A stretch of DNA of 64,000 bases from NCBI GenBank assembly GCA_017311315.1, contig CM029663.1, positions 17,035,412 through 17,099,411 on the forward strand. Direction: 5' to 3'. The notes under the pieces were generated by a model. It did no database searches and had not been told where the DNA came from. It was given only the letters and a program-made list of their open reading frames with translations. Position numbers and translations under genes: made by a program. Of this stretch, positions 1 to 12,768 are shown one piece after another (within the stretch, counting starts at the first letter, position 1; each line of letters starts with the position of its first letter). The DNA is from Dendrocalamus latiflorus. Taxonomy: Eukaryota; Streptophyta; Magnoliopsida; Poales; Poaceae.

Positions 1-890
1 TTTTGGGGGCCTAATATGCTTTTAGTTCATCCAGCTTGAGATTAGGTGTTGTTGGGGTATTTCTTGATCTACACAGTCTGGATTTATTGGTTTTTCAGGG
101 CCCTAAAGGCCATATCTGGAAATGGTGTTTTCTAGGGAGTTGTAGATATCTTTCTAATATTTCCATCAAGCTAAATGAACCTAAAATCCATTGGTTATAT
201 TGCAAATTATGCCCTTTTGGAAGTCTGCTTCCCCGCATACTATCACAGTTGGGCGATGGCGCGCTATTTAGTGGATTAGATCATGTAGATGACTAAATTA
301 GGTCTAGCGAATAACTAGAGTTGTGTGGGTAACTTTATAAGCTTGGCATAGAGTGCACAAACACCAAATTTGGTTGAGATATGAAGTTTGTTTCATTTTT
401 CAAACTCTACTGTTTTTGTGATAAGCTGCTAGTTGCAGTAGTCAACTGTGTTGTGATTTAACCATAGTAAATGACAAACTTAATTTTTGGTGATAATTGG
501 AATGCTGCAAATCATTTTTTTTAGATGCTTAAAATGTCCTCATTTGTTGTTCTTTGAGGTGTATAAAAATAGTTATGAAATGGTGATACCTATTGTACCT
601 GGGAGAAACAGAGGAGGATTACATTCTATTTTGAGATGAATTTTAGCTTGACACAAACGATGCCCAACTAAGAAAGATTAGGTTTCTAAGTCTAGATGTT
701 GAATATAAATTTTGCTTTTATATTTGAGCTTCTAAAGTGCAAGTTTTACATTCGAGAACACCGGGGCGGCAAAGCCTTAAAGTTGGGGAGAAATGAGAGC
801 TGCGTGTTTGTGTGTCAAGGTGTAATTTTTTTAACCTTTTCTATGGAATTGGATGTATGTTGGGGTGCTGCTATGTGATCATTAGCAGTC
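1..890. other. AT-rich stretch without recognisable gene
   Basis: Both strands hold only short frames without family resemblance. The frame at 36-296 is a generic hydrophobic translation with no motif. I see no terminal repeats or target duplications that would define an element here. Confidence 0.5.
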
Positions 891-894
891 TTAG

Positions 895-3800
895 TGCATC
901 TCACCAGGTCCTAGTAATGAAGACCGCCGCAAAGAAACTGCTCCATAAAGGGAATACAATAATGGGAGCAACTCGATGTCCGTAAGGACAAAGAAGAAGA
1001 AGAGAAACAACAAAATAACAATGAAGCAAGCAAAGGCATCACTAGCTTCATACATGTCGATCTCCAGTCGGGGCAGTAGGCGACGATGCATCCTCTCCTC
1101 TGGTCTGCTAGGGAACTATCGCTAGCCAGGACTCGATATCGACGCTGCCACCCAGCGCCCTGCGAAGGGAGACCTTCAATGCGGCCTCGCCAAGGTAGGA
1201 CCATTTGCACTCATGGAATGCTCGGGGTGGTTTTGTGCATCCCATGGATCACGTTCACCATGGTTGTGACTCCAAGGGGTAGGTCCAGAAGGGGTTTGTG
1301 AGCTCGCCTAAATGGTCACAACCCCTCGTATGAAGCAGCCCGAGAAGAAACAACATCGTCACCAAGGAGTGGTGGTTTCCATAGGCCTTCGTGGCATTCA
1401 GGGTGAGTACAAAGGCATCCCAAAGGCGGTGGATGCTACCGAGGAGGTCATTAGGGCCATGGGATCATGCGGGCATCGCCAAGGTGAGGTCGGCAGGGGT
1501 CCCTCTAGTGCCTCCATCGACTCGCAAGTAGAAGCGATAACCTGGTTATGGACCTAGGGCTCATCCGCAAACTCCACAGTGAGTTGCACGTGTTCCTGCT
1601 CGAGAGTAGCAATCTACTGGAGGAAGTTCTCCCTATCCTTCATTGCCCATGCGACCGCCTCCCTTGCCGAGGCCTGCCTCCGTTATGGCCTTCACCCCTC
1701 CTCCTCAGCCTTCTGGGTGGCCTCGAGTTGTCCTTGGACCGTGGCAACCTCATGCAGGATGGCCACCCTCACCACACAAGACAACACCACCGCCTGAAGG
1801 TCAAGACCCTAAGTCATCTAACATGATTCAAGGCTTTGGTCGAGCCCCTATGTTATCTATAGGAACGGATGAGGGAGAACTCACCTTCATTTCACATGAT
1901 TCGAGTCCCCTAGACAGTAGGTTAGACTAGCACGACCTCAGCGCCCTCTAGTCTAGCGATGCGTCCACACAATCCGTGGTGCCCTACAAGGCGCGAAGGG
2001 CACCTAGATAGGGGTGAAAGTTAGTTAGGGTCAACCAGCCAGAATGAGGACCACAGCCTCTGCCCCAGGGATGGGAAGCCTATTTAGCCACCACCACTGC
2101 GTCGCCCCCTCCCCCTAGCTCAGAGTCAGCCATTTCACGACCATCGCTGGAGATGGAGGAGTAGCTGTTGAGGGTGACAACGTCAGCGAGCATAGTAGGG
2201 ATAGGCGCACAAAGTCCCAAGAGTTGAAGCAAGGGCTCAAACTTGCAATGGAACCATCGAGAACATGGGCAGGGGTCCGATCACCCTTGGGGGTGTACGG
2301 GACTTGACGATGAGACATCCGCCTTTTTGTCACACGAACTCCGGGGAGCCATGATCTTTGAACTCGAGCTCTCCTCCATGACCTCGAGGGCAACACGGTA
2401 CCCCTCCATTGGAACCATAGTAGGAGAGCTAAATCGGGCCCGCTTTGAAGGCCGAGGCGGTGATGTTGTAACTGCTGGACATTCTGAGGAAACTAGCACT
2501 GTTGAGCCCCTCGCCACTACTGAGCCAGCCGGAGCATCTTCCTCCTCTCCCTCAGCCTCCCCCTCAGCGCCAACTCCTGGCTCATCCTCGTCGTCATTCT
2601 CCTCGTCCTCCCAATCCCCCTTGACATCCTACTTTGCCTCGCCCTCATCGTTGTTGAGGCCCTTCGCATCCTCCTCTTTGCCAAGTGGTACAGGGGACGC
2701 CGAGGATAGTAGGACCGCGGTGAGGGGGTGGGAGAGTCTTTGTGGCCCCCGACATCCTCAGCGTCGCTAGCACAAGAACTGTGGCTACGGGAGGGACCCA
2801 TGGCCAGGACCATCGTTGGTGGCGCTAGCACAAGGCTGTACTCCTTTAGAATGTATGGCCCTAGAAACACGCATGACACCTTTTTAGCCTCCTCCTACGA
2901 AGTCATTGTGATACAACACCATGGGGCCAAGTCGGTAATGTGTTGGTGAGGCTCACAAATGGAAGTCCCACAGTAGTAGAACTTAGCAGCTTACCCAAGG
3001 CAGTAGGCCTCCCCAACTGGTAGATTGGACCCCTGATTTCATATTCACGTGGGCGGAGGGGTCTGCAGCATTCAGCTCCGAGCCAACGAGGCCATGCTCA
3101 GCATGTAGTACACCTCCACAAGGTCCAGCCCGCATCTTCATCCATCGTGCCAACCCGTGAAACTTCTTTGGTTAACCCTTATCATCGTGATCCAGGTTGA
3201 TGCGTGGTAAGGGAATGAAATTGATGCTCCGCTCGCTCCGGCGAAGCCGACTCCCAGGGTCAACCCGATGGTAAAACCACCACTGTACCCAATTCGAGTC
3301 CCACTTGGTCTGAGTCAAGTTGTAGGGGAAGTCTTTTGAGAAGCTCGACTGCACCTGGAAGTTGACGCTCACCAAGTTGGAGATCTGCTCGTCGCCCACC
3401 CGTTTCAGCTAACACAGAGCATCATGCAGCAAGGCAAAGAGCGTGGTGGTGTGCATGGTGGTCTTTGAGCATGCGGCCTGGGAGAAGATGGCCAGCCATG
3501 CGATGGTGTTAGTGGATAACTGTGACAACTCTAGGTCATACAGCTGTAGGACGTCCATCACAAACCAGGAGCATGGAATACAGAGCTTGACATCGAAGAA
3601 GGCCATGAACATAATAGTTCCCCCCTCCTTGGGTCCAGGCACCATCTCATCCTCTGTAGGCAAGTGAACGGACTGTCGGTCCAGAATTTTGCCATCCTTG
3701 ATGTGCCCGACCAAGAGATCCTCCGTCACAAGGGATCCCCCAAGCGTGTCCATAAACACTTCGATGTGCTCGACCCCTTTCCGGCGCTTCCTGGCTGAAA

Positions 3801-3990
3801 CTTTGGGCCATGTCTCCTCAGGGGAGCCATCGTTGTGTCCATTGCTACCACGACTGATCAAGGACCTAAGGATGTTTGCCCTCCCACGTTTTAATGGACC
3901 ACCGTTGTCGTGCCCATCCTGTGATGTTGATTTCCTAGAATTGTCTCCATGGCCCATCCGCTGAGCGCCGTGCCCTCGCTTGGTCACGGT
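895..3990 (-). pseudogene. Decayed antisense ORF of a gypsy-type element (Transposase_28-like), fragment A
   Basis: Read on the minus strand from about 3,987 down, this resembles the plant 'putative gypsy type transposon' family (Transposase_28). The segment at 3,987-3,409 has the typical order: charged N-terminus, then a region with PKEGGTIMF and LYDLELSQLSTNTIAWLA, matching the family's 'phenylalanine-rich then L-P-N-A-I' pattern. The next segment (3,399-3,172) holds KWDSNWVQWWFYHRV, the tryptophan-rich family motif. Around 2,875-2,840 is VFLGPYILKEYSL, also found in the copy at 8.26 kb. Near 1,800-1,640 a translated Gln/Glu/Ala-rich stretch fits the C-terminal coiled coil. Frames change between segments and stops intervene, so it is not functional. 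Such ORFs lie antisense to gag-pol in Tat-lineage gypsy elements (family knowledge), so the parent element would run on the plus strand. I could not define its LTRs. Confidence 0.65.
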
Positions 3991-4183
3991 GGCTCTGGGG
4001 ATTGCACTCCACCAATGAGATCACCGGAAAAAAAAATTTAGAGTACAACTGTATCTCATACACCTTCATCAGCTCCGTCATTGTACGGTATGAGTGGGAT
4101 GTAGATGGGTTGTGTACTATCTTTCTAATACCCCTTAAAAGAAGTTCTTGGGCCCCATCCCGGCCTGGACGCGCGCACGCAAA

Positions 4184-4327
4184 CTCACGTCTCGTCTTCG
4201 CGTGCATGCGCGCGACAGGTAGTGCTACCGCTTGGGCGCTTGCCCTGCCTCCCCCCTCACGTCTCGTCTTCGCGTGCATGCGCTTGACAGGTAGTGCTAC
4301 CGCTCGGGCGCTTGCCCTGCCTCCGCC
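4184..4327. repeat. Two-copy 72-bp tandem repeat
   Basis: The unit beginning CTCACGTCTCGTCTTCGCG occurs at 4,184 and again at 4,256, with only a few differences (for example GCGCGACAGG against GCTTGACAGG). Both copies continue through the GTAGTGCTACCGCT segment to TGCCCTGCCTCC. It sits in GC-rich sequence just outside the antisense-ORF fragment. Confidence 0.85.
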
Positions 4328-5590
4328 CCACGAAACAGGAACAGAAGTTGTAGTACTAGTACTGTAGAAGCGGCAGACGCGCGCAGTGCAGACTGGGGAA
4401 CCGGGACAGCAGCGACTAGCGAGGCAGAGGCTGGGGAAAAAAGTCGTCGGGTGGCGGAAAGCTAAGCTACGAGCGAGCGGGCGAGAAGGAAGAAAAAGCA
4501 GTAGCTGTGGTTGGTGATTGGGGTGGGGGCCTTCTGCTTGTGCCGGCCGGCTTTTGCCTTTTTCTCCGCTGCATGCTCACTGTTCTTGTTTCTCGCTGCC
4601 TCTGATGAGCACTGCCAGTGACCGGCCTCTTTGTTTGAACGAAGTCCCGCCATCTTACGGCTTTTCGTCGACGTGCCGCCCTGCGTGTTCGCTACTCCCT
4701 TGGCTGGCTCCTGCGAATATGAACCGTGCGGCTGTAAAAAATCTACTCTACATTCTTTGCACTCTCTCGCGTGAAGACGCATGTGGTTCACCGTTGCGTG
4801 CACTTGGATGATTTGATGGCTATATTGTGTTTGATGCATACCGAATGAAATCGTTGTGAAGATGCCCGTATTCCAGGAGGGTCACGTCGATTAATCGAGA
4901 TGCAGATAGAATTTATGAAATCCAATCAATGGGTAGTTACTGCGCTGATTGGATTGCTAATTTGAAAGCAATGCAGCCAACGACAATGCGAATCCCGAAT
5001 ACAAAAATGGTCGTTGCTCAAAGGTTCTTGTTGCTGCTGATTTGCGCTCCTACTTGCCTGTTTTTTTTGTCTTTTAATGTTTTTTTATTTTTTACTGTTC
5101 TTACCAATTATTATTCTAATAAATCGTAGCCTTAAGCTACAGCTTAAAATGTCAGGCCTATCGAAGGGTTTGAACCGAATGGACAATAGTGGACTAGTAG
5201 TCTAGCAGAGTACAAGATTACAGGCCTTTCTGCTGCTCCTCTCTAGCTAATCAGGCATCCTAGCTAGCTCGTACCAGTATGCAAGGTAGTAGTCGTACTA
5301 CGTACGGCAGTCTATTACTATTTGCAGCGCTGGTACCAGTTCCACCAATTATGCTTCGGCATCGCTACCGCTTGCACCAGTGCCAACTTTCTCAATGCTC
5401 GTATTGATGAGTCCTGTTCCGAGGCGAACGAATCCGTATGGTACTGTATTCACCGCCAATGCTGCGAGTTGTTGGCAAATCGCTCGTTTCAGTTTAGTTC
5501 AAAAAATGATTTCCCTTCTGCTCTCCTTTTCCTGGCGTCGCAAGCTCTAGGCGCATAGCCATCTAGCGTGTCTGAAGAAAAGGACCTATC
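4328..5590. other. Mixed-composition stretch, no recognised gene
   Basis: The region has moderately GC-rich parts (4,400-4,800, and 5,310-5,560) with frames up to 125 codons on the minus strand (4,462-4,839). None shows a recognisable motif or a believable splice pattern. It could hold an unrecognised gene fragment, but nothing supports that positively. Confidence 0.4.
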
Positions 5591-5599
5591 TCACAATTA

Positions 5600-5832
5600 A
5601 TGCTCAGTTTGACGGTAATTTAGGATTTTTTACTGATTTATTTTTAACTATAGTTGATAATAATTTATTTGATATAATTAAATTTAAAAAATTTAAAAAT
5701 AAAAAATAAGTTAATCTATCACGGATAATACGAAGGAATACGGGAAAAAAGAAAAAGAAAAAAACCTTTAAAAAAATCAAAAGTTTGAAAAACGAAATAA
5801 AGAAATAATAAATTAAAAGTCAAAAGTGAGAA
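5600..5832. repeat. AT-rich MITE-like repeat, family I (copy 1)
   Basis: The stretch shares an ordered set of words with copies at 14.07, 14.53, 18.0 and 29.1 kb: a TTATTT(G/A)..ATAATTAAATT core, then a run of A/T, a (C/T)(A/T)(T/C)CACGGATAA-type word, then GAAAAA-rich tails. It is non-coding and very AT-rich. Ends are approximate because copies are diverged. Confidence 0.5.
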
Positions 5833-5968
5833 ACGAGCGGTTGTCCTTCCCTTCAATTTTTTATTTTGAGCACCAGTAGTATGCATGCGTGATTCGAAAT
5901 TTTGAAATAGTAGGAGATGATGCTGATTATGATAGCTGCATATATGACTTTAGCGACCTGCAGAGTGT

Positions 5969-6182
5969 TATTGGCTGAGTTTTTTCATTTATGACTTATG
6001 ATTTATAGCTGATATGTTTTTAAGGTAAAGTCAACAGAAAAAATATAGTAAAAAAATATACTGAGTTCAACTGTACTGACCAAAATCGCATGCGATTATT
6101 TTCCTCCGCGTACTGTCTCTCACGAATAGTTAGAATTTAAAATTTTACACCATAAGTCATAAGTCATAGTTAAAAAAACCCT
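5969..6182. repeat. AT-rich MITE-like repeat, family II (copy 1)
   Basis: It contains the words GAGTTCAACTGTACTGACC, CGCATGCGATTATTTTC and CGTACTGTCTCTCACGAAT, which recur in the opposite orientation at 27.5-27.7 kb and in diverged form at 29.7-29.9 kb. No protein is encoded. Exact termini are not clear here. Confidence 0.5.
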
Positions 6183-6458
6183 TCGCTCTAGGGTCCAGAA
6201 TCGAAAGAAGCTTCTGTTATTCTTTGCCCGTAAGTCTGTCAATTCACCCGACGCAGAATTTACATTTGAAGCTAAAAGTTGTGATTTAAAACAAGAGTTG
6301 TGAGATGTGTCATTAATCGCGTAACTATGGTAGCTCAACGGTTGACAAACTACTTAGGTAAAGTGTTGGATTGCAACACTTATTTTACTATCGACAGCCG
6401 CAACTTAGACAAGGTTTTTTCTTTTTTTAAAAATAACACTCCCTCATTTCATAATTAT

Positions 6459-6699
6459 TGTGGCTACTGGCCAAACAGTAAACTAGGAGTAGTGGAGTGG
6501 ATGTGATGGATAAACTGTGCTTGCCCCCTCTCCATGTCCAGGATGAATGTATATATACCTCCATAAAGCATGATTTACAATACTGCCCTTATAGTCGTGC
6601 ACCCCCTGGAGGGGCATACATGTCATTACACATATTTCATTGGGCCGTATAACCCCTAAACAGGTCGGATAGGCTCAGGTGGGGACCATCCCTACTATA
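6459..6699 (-). repeat. 3' LTR of the minus-strand gypsy element
   Basis: This matches 12,769-13,007 along its whole length with small indels and substitutions. Shared words include CCTCCATAAAGCAT, CAATACTGCCCTTA, AGTCGTGCACCCC and GGATAGGCTCAGGTGGGG. The outer end has TATAG where the other copy has TGTAG, a likely decay of the canonical TG. Confidence 0.8.
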
Positions 6700-7423
6700 G
6701 GAGCCTCTCATGATAAAGAGCTTCTCACGGGCCAAAATTATGCCGCCGAGCCCTTTGGCCTCTCAGTCCCTGCAGCCTGTGGTGTAACTCTTTGAGGGCC
6801 TTACGGCCTGTAGGGGTGTTGAAGTTTGACCAGAGTCATACAACCTCTTTGCGCGTAGTCGGACAAGCGGTTGTGCGCAGTTGGCGCGTCGTGCGTTGCC
6901 GATTGAAGTCTGACCATGGTCGTGCAAGCGTTTGTGATGTCTTGGGACATGTGGCCGTGTGTGGTTGGCGCATCGTGCGCTACCAGTTTTCGATGTGCAG
7001 AGGAGTTGAACGGGCTTTAAAGCCGCGGTGGCTGTCACATCACTGCTCCTTGCTTCTGACCTGTTGTGACCGTATTGCCTTTTTCACCCTCGCTCCACCG
7101 CGTGCCGCTGCCGCTGTCCACCGCTGCCCTATCTCTCCCTTTCGCCGGCCCCATTTGGTATCTCTCCCTTTCGCCGGCCCCATTTGGTTCATGGTGCTGT
7201 GAGCAGCCCCGCCGGAAGCACGCCGTCATTTGCTAAAGGCCATCGTTGCAAGCATTGTAGCACAATGGCCCGTGGCGATGACCGTTCCCAGCGGGCAAGC
7301 AGCGATGCATCATCGAGCCGCGGTCCAGCTGCCGTGGGTCGTTGACGACCGAGGTAGAGTACGAGTTGGTTGGGCGCGACTCATCAATGGTGAACAAACG
7401 GTGGAGTGCGGCGAGGAAGCTAA

Positions 7424-9908
7424 ATGGCGTGTGCACAATCTGCTACGGCAGATTCTGGTGACCGAGGAGACCATCTGGTGCTGGTCCGCGAAGGGAAGAT
7501 CTTGGAGACGGAGCCCCACCCCACGGAGTCAGAGGCGGTGGTCTTCGTCGCATACATGGAAGCTGGGCTCTGGTTCCCCTCCGCAATGTTTGTTAGCGAG
7601 GTGCTTAGGTTGTATAGGCTCGAGCTGCCACTCTGACTCTGAATGCCATCGTTTGGCTAGCCGTGTACTGCTGGGCTTTGCGAAAAGAGATGGTGTGGCC
7701 TAGCGTGTCTTTGTTTGCGTTTCTTCATGACGCGCGATGCCAGCCGAAGAAGCAGGACAGACAGGAGTACTCCAATTCGGGAGTATGAACTTCATGTTGC
7801 GTTCTGTGTGCACGAAGTTGTTTCCGGTGAACTGGACGCGGACGAAGTGGGAGTCCAACTGGATGCGGCGATGGTTCTACCACCGCGTGGAGAGCGGTAG
7901 TAGCTTGAGGTGGTCGGGGCGCATGATGGACTTCAACACCTCCCCGTCGGTGACTCTCGACCGCGACAACGAACACCGAGCGCAGAGGCTGGTGGGCATC
8001 GCCCTCCGGTTTAACATGTGGGACCTCGCAGACGAATACCTGATGTATGGCATGGCTCTGCTGGCGCGCCTGTGGCACATGCAGTCTAGCCCCGCCCACG
8101 ACGACGGCATTCGTTCCACGGTTGTGTCGTTAGCGAGGCCCACTAAGCCGAAAAAGTCTTCGACCACACTTGTTGCATCTAAAGTGGCTATTCTGCAGGC
8201 CGTAAGCATGATTTGTTTTATTGGTAGGGCTCACCCTCGAAGACGCGGAGTGCGCAGTGATGGTGTTCCTTGGGCCATATGTGGCTAAGGAGCACAACCT
8301 CTAATAAGCGATCACGACGAACGTCGGCGAGTGAACCGTGTGTGCGAAGCTCTCGGTATCCTTGTGCTGGAGTGCATTGTGCCTAGTATTGGTTGGCTTC
8401 GCACCCATGACGGCAGTGGCAAGGGGGAGGCCTGCCCTCCTTGGTGAAGGGTCCATTCTCCCACAGCACGACCATCAAGCTCGGCGCCCGTTCTCCCTGA
8501 CAAACCCGTTGAAGTTGAGGAGGCCGCTGCAAGTAACGACTCCGACCTAGCTGAGTATGCGAACCATACCTGGAGGCAGAGCTGGACCATGGCATTATTG
8601 GCGGGCCACACGTGGGCGACACGGGGCCTGCAGGCAATGGGGGTAATGGAGGAAACAGCAGTCGCGGGTCAGATGCGGACGCGAGAGGTGAATGCGAAGC
8701 CTCCTCACCTACACCTACTGCAGGGGTCGACGAGGCGCGCCTGCCACGAAGCGTGCTTGTGTGGGTCTGCCTGTGGGGACGAGCGATCATTTTCAAGTAG
8801 CGGTGGCCACGCTCTCGGAGGAATCCGACTCCGAGGCAGAAGTTGTCGCCCGAAGCGAACTCCATAGAGAGGGCTGCCGGTGATGCCCCCATGGTCGTCC
8901 ATCCGGCAATCACAGGCACTGCTGCTTCCCGACTGTCTTCTCCTATCCGTGATACGGGTATAAATGCTTCCTTCTCCTCTCGCGACTTCACGAGGCTTTC
9001 CCCGATTTGCTCGCTGACACCGTCGTCAGCGTCAGTGGGCCTACGGTCTCTGGGGCACCCATAGGGCTCCAATGATGGAACTGGCCGCAAGGGAACTGGC
9101 ACTCCTGCTACGGACATGTCATTGATATCCGCCCCTATGGAAGCTGTCAGCTAAGAGACTCGGCGTTTGATCATGGCAGACTTCGTCCCTTGTCCAGAGG
9201 TGTTGTGAGCTTTCCAAGGAGCCATAGATTGCGCAGACGCTGGTCTAGACCGCTGAACCCTGTCGTCATGCGGATCGAAGCTCCTGGAACACGCTTTGAA
9301 AGCAATGGAGATGAAGGTACTCGCACCAACATTCCGTGATTGTATTTGTGTTTGTAGAGCGTCTCTAATCGTGCTATGCCATGTAGGCCCTTGCCCTCAT
9401 CCGTGCCTTACAAGCGGCCAAGGCCCATGAACGAAGTGGCCTCCAGGACCGAGTCAACGCCGCGGAGTCAGTGGCTACCGCCGCACGGCAGTCCGCCGAG
9501 GATGCCCTTGTGGCTTGCGTGTCTAAGGATGAGCATATTCGCTTCCTCGAATCCGAGAGTGTGAAGGCTATTGTTGATGCGCATGCCCTGGTGGAGCAGA
9601 CCCAGCGTACTGCCTCCGAAGAATGGGAGGGCTTGCTACAGCAAATTACCGGGCTGAAAGAAGAGAAGGCTCGGCTGATGGCGGCGATTGGCAAGAAAGA
9701 CCGCACGCTGGGCGACGCCTTGCTGATAGCGTGGATCTCAATAGAGGCCTTGGAGAACACGCTCTCTGAGCTCACCGTTGTGGTGCCTCCCCGCACCTTC
9801 GGGCCTAAGGATCTGTCAAGCACTCTTCAAAGGATTGAAGAGGCCTCGGCGCTCGCGCTGAGCACCGCGCGATCCTACGACAACCATTGCTCGCTGGTGA
9901 CGACCTAG
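7424..9908 (+). pseudogene. Antisense ORF (Transposase_28-like) of the gypsy element, broken
   Basis: The segment at 7,424-7,636 holds ESEAVVFVAYMEAGLWFPSA and LYRLELPL, then a frameshifted LTLNAIVWLAVYCWAL. The segment at 7,737-8,288 continues with KWESNWMRRWFYHRVESG. Both match fragment A at 3.2-4.0 kb in the same order, which supports one family. Near 8,260-8,310 the translation reads MVFLGPY..KEHNL, again as in fragment A. The last part (about 9,400-9,908) is a 140-residue Ala/Glu-rich stretch with heptad-like spacing, the C-terminal coiled coil of this family. Frameshifts and stops separate the segments. The function of this ORF in gypsy elements is unknown; the old 'transposase' label is not evidence of transposase activity. 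Confidence 0.65.
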
Positions 9909-10810
9909 ATGGTCCTTGGCCTTCTTCACCATCAGGGTTGCTTGCATGTCGGCGAGCTGGGCAACCCACGCCTGGAGCTGCCTCCAGGAAGTGGGGTCAT
10001 GTCTAGGGCTGTGCACGTGATACACTGCTCTACGCATGCATTCCATTAACGGATATGAGACTATATCAGCGAGGCCACGGTGAAGGTTGCTATGAGGCGG
10101 AGCCTGCAGGGCAGCGGTGACCTAGGCACTTGGCTTGTTGAGGTGCCTCGGCAGGACGAAGGTGGTGTGGCTGGCTCCGAGCACGGTGCCGATCCGCAGG
10201 TGTGATGCTGAAGCCCTACACTTGCACACGTAGCCCATTGTGTACACCTTATCGGTCTTATGTAAAGTGGCGCTACATGGCTACGCCCTTTGGGCAATGT
10301 ATCTTGAATGAAAATTTGCCACAAGCTATGTCCTCATGTTTGATGTTTGTGATAAGCAGGCGCTTAACAGGGGCCGTTTGCTAGTTTCAGACCTTATGGT
10401 CCAACGACGCCTTTGACACTAGGCCTAGGCGGAGGATTCTCTACGCTCCTGGGAGGAGCGCCGTTCGACGAATCGGGCGAATAGCGTATCTGATTAAGTC
10501 CGAATAACTGTAAATGTAAACGTTACCCCTTGCAGACATTGCATACGATATTATTAAAGTACCACCTAAGGCGAGGATTTGTCCCGTGTATGCACCTCGT
10601 AACCATAGCCGCCTTTCAATAACACCTTTGGCATGGCCAGAAGCGCTTGGAACAATCAGCGGTAGGTAGGACTTGAGATGGGCGAGACGAGAACGCTGTG
10701 AGCTCCACCCTTCGGCATTCGAATGTAATACCCGCAAAGTAGGCTGAGAACGAAGGGTAGGCTAGGGATGAAGGGTCGACGCGGACCCCTTGGCTCGGGT
10801 GGAGAGAGAC

Positions 10811-10935
10811 AGGATGAAGTAGACGCGCACGCTCTGTCCCCTACCCTTTGAACTGGCGTCAACGAAGCTAGCGGTAGGATGAAATAGTCGCGCTCACTCT
10901 ATCCCCCACCCTTCGAACTGGTGTCAACGAATCGT
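10811..10935. repeat. Two-copy 65-bp tandem duplication
   Basis: AGGATGAAGTAGACGCGC at 10,811 is repeated as AGGATGAAATAGTCGCGC at 10,876. Both units continue through a CTCT(G/A)TCCCC word and end in GAACTGG(C/T)GTCAACGAA. It lies in the part of the gypsy element where pol is missing. Confidence 0.8.
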
Positions 10936-11259
10936 CGACGGCCTGGATCATTAGAGGATCCTAATGAGGAAAGTCAACTCTATCTGCATCACCGATTGTG
11001 AAGGTGATGTCGTTTTGTGCCTAGGTCGGTGGCACCTTGGCAGGGTACGCCGCCACGTGATGTAGTCAATGAGCGTAAGCCTTCTGCTGCCGTGCAAATG
11101 AAAATTCCAACGACGAACATCCGGATATGATGTTTATGGTGTGGCACTGCCCTTCCTTGGCGGACTGTATCCATAGAAGGTCCTCCGAGGGCTATTGCAC
11201 GTGAGCCACCACTGGGGTCCTCGCTTCAAAGGCTCTGTCCTTGGCAACGCTCTAGCAGA

Positions 11260-12712
11260 GCGTCGTGATGGTGGGGCATGTTCGAGTGAGGTGGTCGCCA
11301 TGGCCATGCACTTTGCACCAAAGCCCGTGCTGTTGGCACTCCCTCTCACCATGCACTCCATCTTCGTAGCCTCGTCCGTGCCCACAACCTCTGTGACCCG
11401 CCTTCGATGTCGAAGACATATCTAGCCCTTTTGGGCTTTGCATTGCTTGCGACTGGAGGTGTCTTTTGGTGGGTCCTATGCTTGCTTTGTGTCGGAGGTG
11501 TCGCCTCTGCGTTGCTGTGCGTCTTCTTCTGCTCTTGCATACTCCTCCATCTTGTTGAAGAGCGTGATGACTATCTTTATTGGTTTGCGTGCATTGTATT
11601 TGGCCAGCAGCCCCGAATAGAGGCCTCGGATCATCGCGTTGATGATCGTGGTCTCGTTGACGTCTTTGACTTGGCAGCGAACCTTGGCGAAGCATTTGAA
11701 GTATTCTCGGAGCTTTTCCGAGGGCTTCTGTTTGATGGCGAAGAGTTAGTCCGCGTCGACCCGCTTGATGTAGTTACCCTGAAAGTTGTTGTATAACCGG
11801 TCGTGGATTTGCTCCCACGCATATATGGAGTTTGGCTCTATGGTAAAGAACCAAGAGAGCGCTACTCTCTGTAGAGCGAGCGGCAGCCCCTTCGCTTTGG
11901 TGGAGTCATCTCCGCCGACAACCTAGATGGCCGTCTCGTACACCCGAACAAATTACCTAGGATCCATATCGCCTTTGTACGACTTGACAGTTGGGAACTT
12001 GAAGTCTTCTGGCCACGCCGACTGCTGCAGGCTGGCGAAGAGTGGGGAGTTCGGATCTACACGTTGGAGCGTGTCGCGACTGGAGGCGGGGGGCGTCGCG
12101 GCTATCCGCTCGGTCAAGTGTGATCTCCACCACCATTGTCGACGGTGTTTGCTGACTTCAAGCCTCTTGCATCTCCCGCATGGCCCCTCGAAGGTCTGCT
12201 AGCTCGTGCTGCAATATTTCGAGGGCCGCCATCAGAGTGCTCTCTATCGTTGGGGTAGCCGCACCTACTTGAGCGGAGGCATGCACGGCGACGTTGCTGG
12301 CAATAATGGCCTGCTCGTCGAAGCTGTTCGGTGCGCCGGCGCGATCGTCTCCACGGTCGGTGTCGAGCTCGACGCGGACATCAGGACCACCTGTCGCCCC
12401 TGCACCGGATCCAGGGCCTCTGGGCATGCCGGCACGGGTGTCGGCGCCGATGATCCTCTTAACACGGACGCCGCTGATGGGGTCAACCGTCGCACTATCA
12501 ACGGGACCGCCCACCAAGCCTGGGTGATCCTTGTGGTGGCTGATCGTACCCGTGCGAATGTCGACGTTGACGTTCGCCGCACCGACATCACCCTCAACGC
12601 TGACCCTAGGGGTTGGTGCAGACTGTCCACCACCTGAGGCCCTGGCATTCGCAACTGCCACCATCGTGCTCCACTTTCTTTTCGCAGCCGACAATGCTTT
12701 CTTGGGCGCCAT
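11260..12712 (-). pseudogene. Broken gag of the minus-strand gypsy element
   Basis: The minus-strand frame starts with MAPKKALSAAKRKW at 12,712 and is open for 184 codons to about 12,158. The retrotransposon gag core follows in the frame that reads VDPNSPLFASLQQSAWPEDF at 12,060-12,001, then ALSWFFTIEPNSIYAWEQIH, LYNNFQGNYIKRVDAD, and KQKPSEKLREYFKCFAKVRC. This is the W..I....W..I...L..NF....L..F...R.PSE.L..Y...F layout of gag. Three in-frame stops interrupt it (near 11,953, 11,923 and 11,746). Around 11,330-11,285 another frame gives CKVHGHGDHLTRTC, which resembles the zinc-knuckle-like C-x-x-H-x4-H-x4-C end of Tat gag proteins. It sits directly inside the 5' LTR, as expected. It cannot make a full protein. 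Confidence 0.75.
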
Positions 12713-12768
12713 AGCCTCTCAAAGTCCACAGCTTGCTCTCTGTCGTTCCCGCGGACGGTGTCAACTAT

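Noticed and set aside
7424..8288. Functional transposase gene
   Set aside because: The Transposase_28 label is historic. The frames here are interrupted and lie antisense inside an LTR element.
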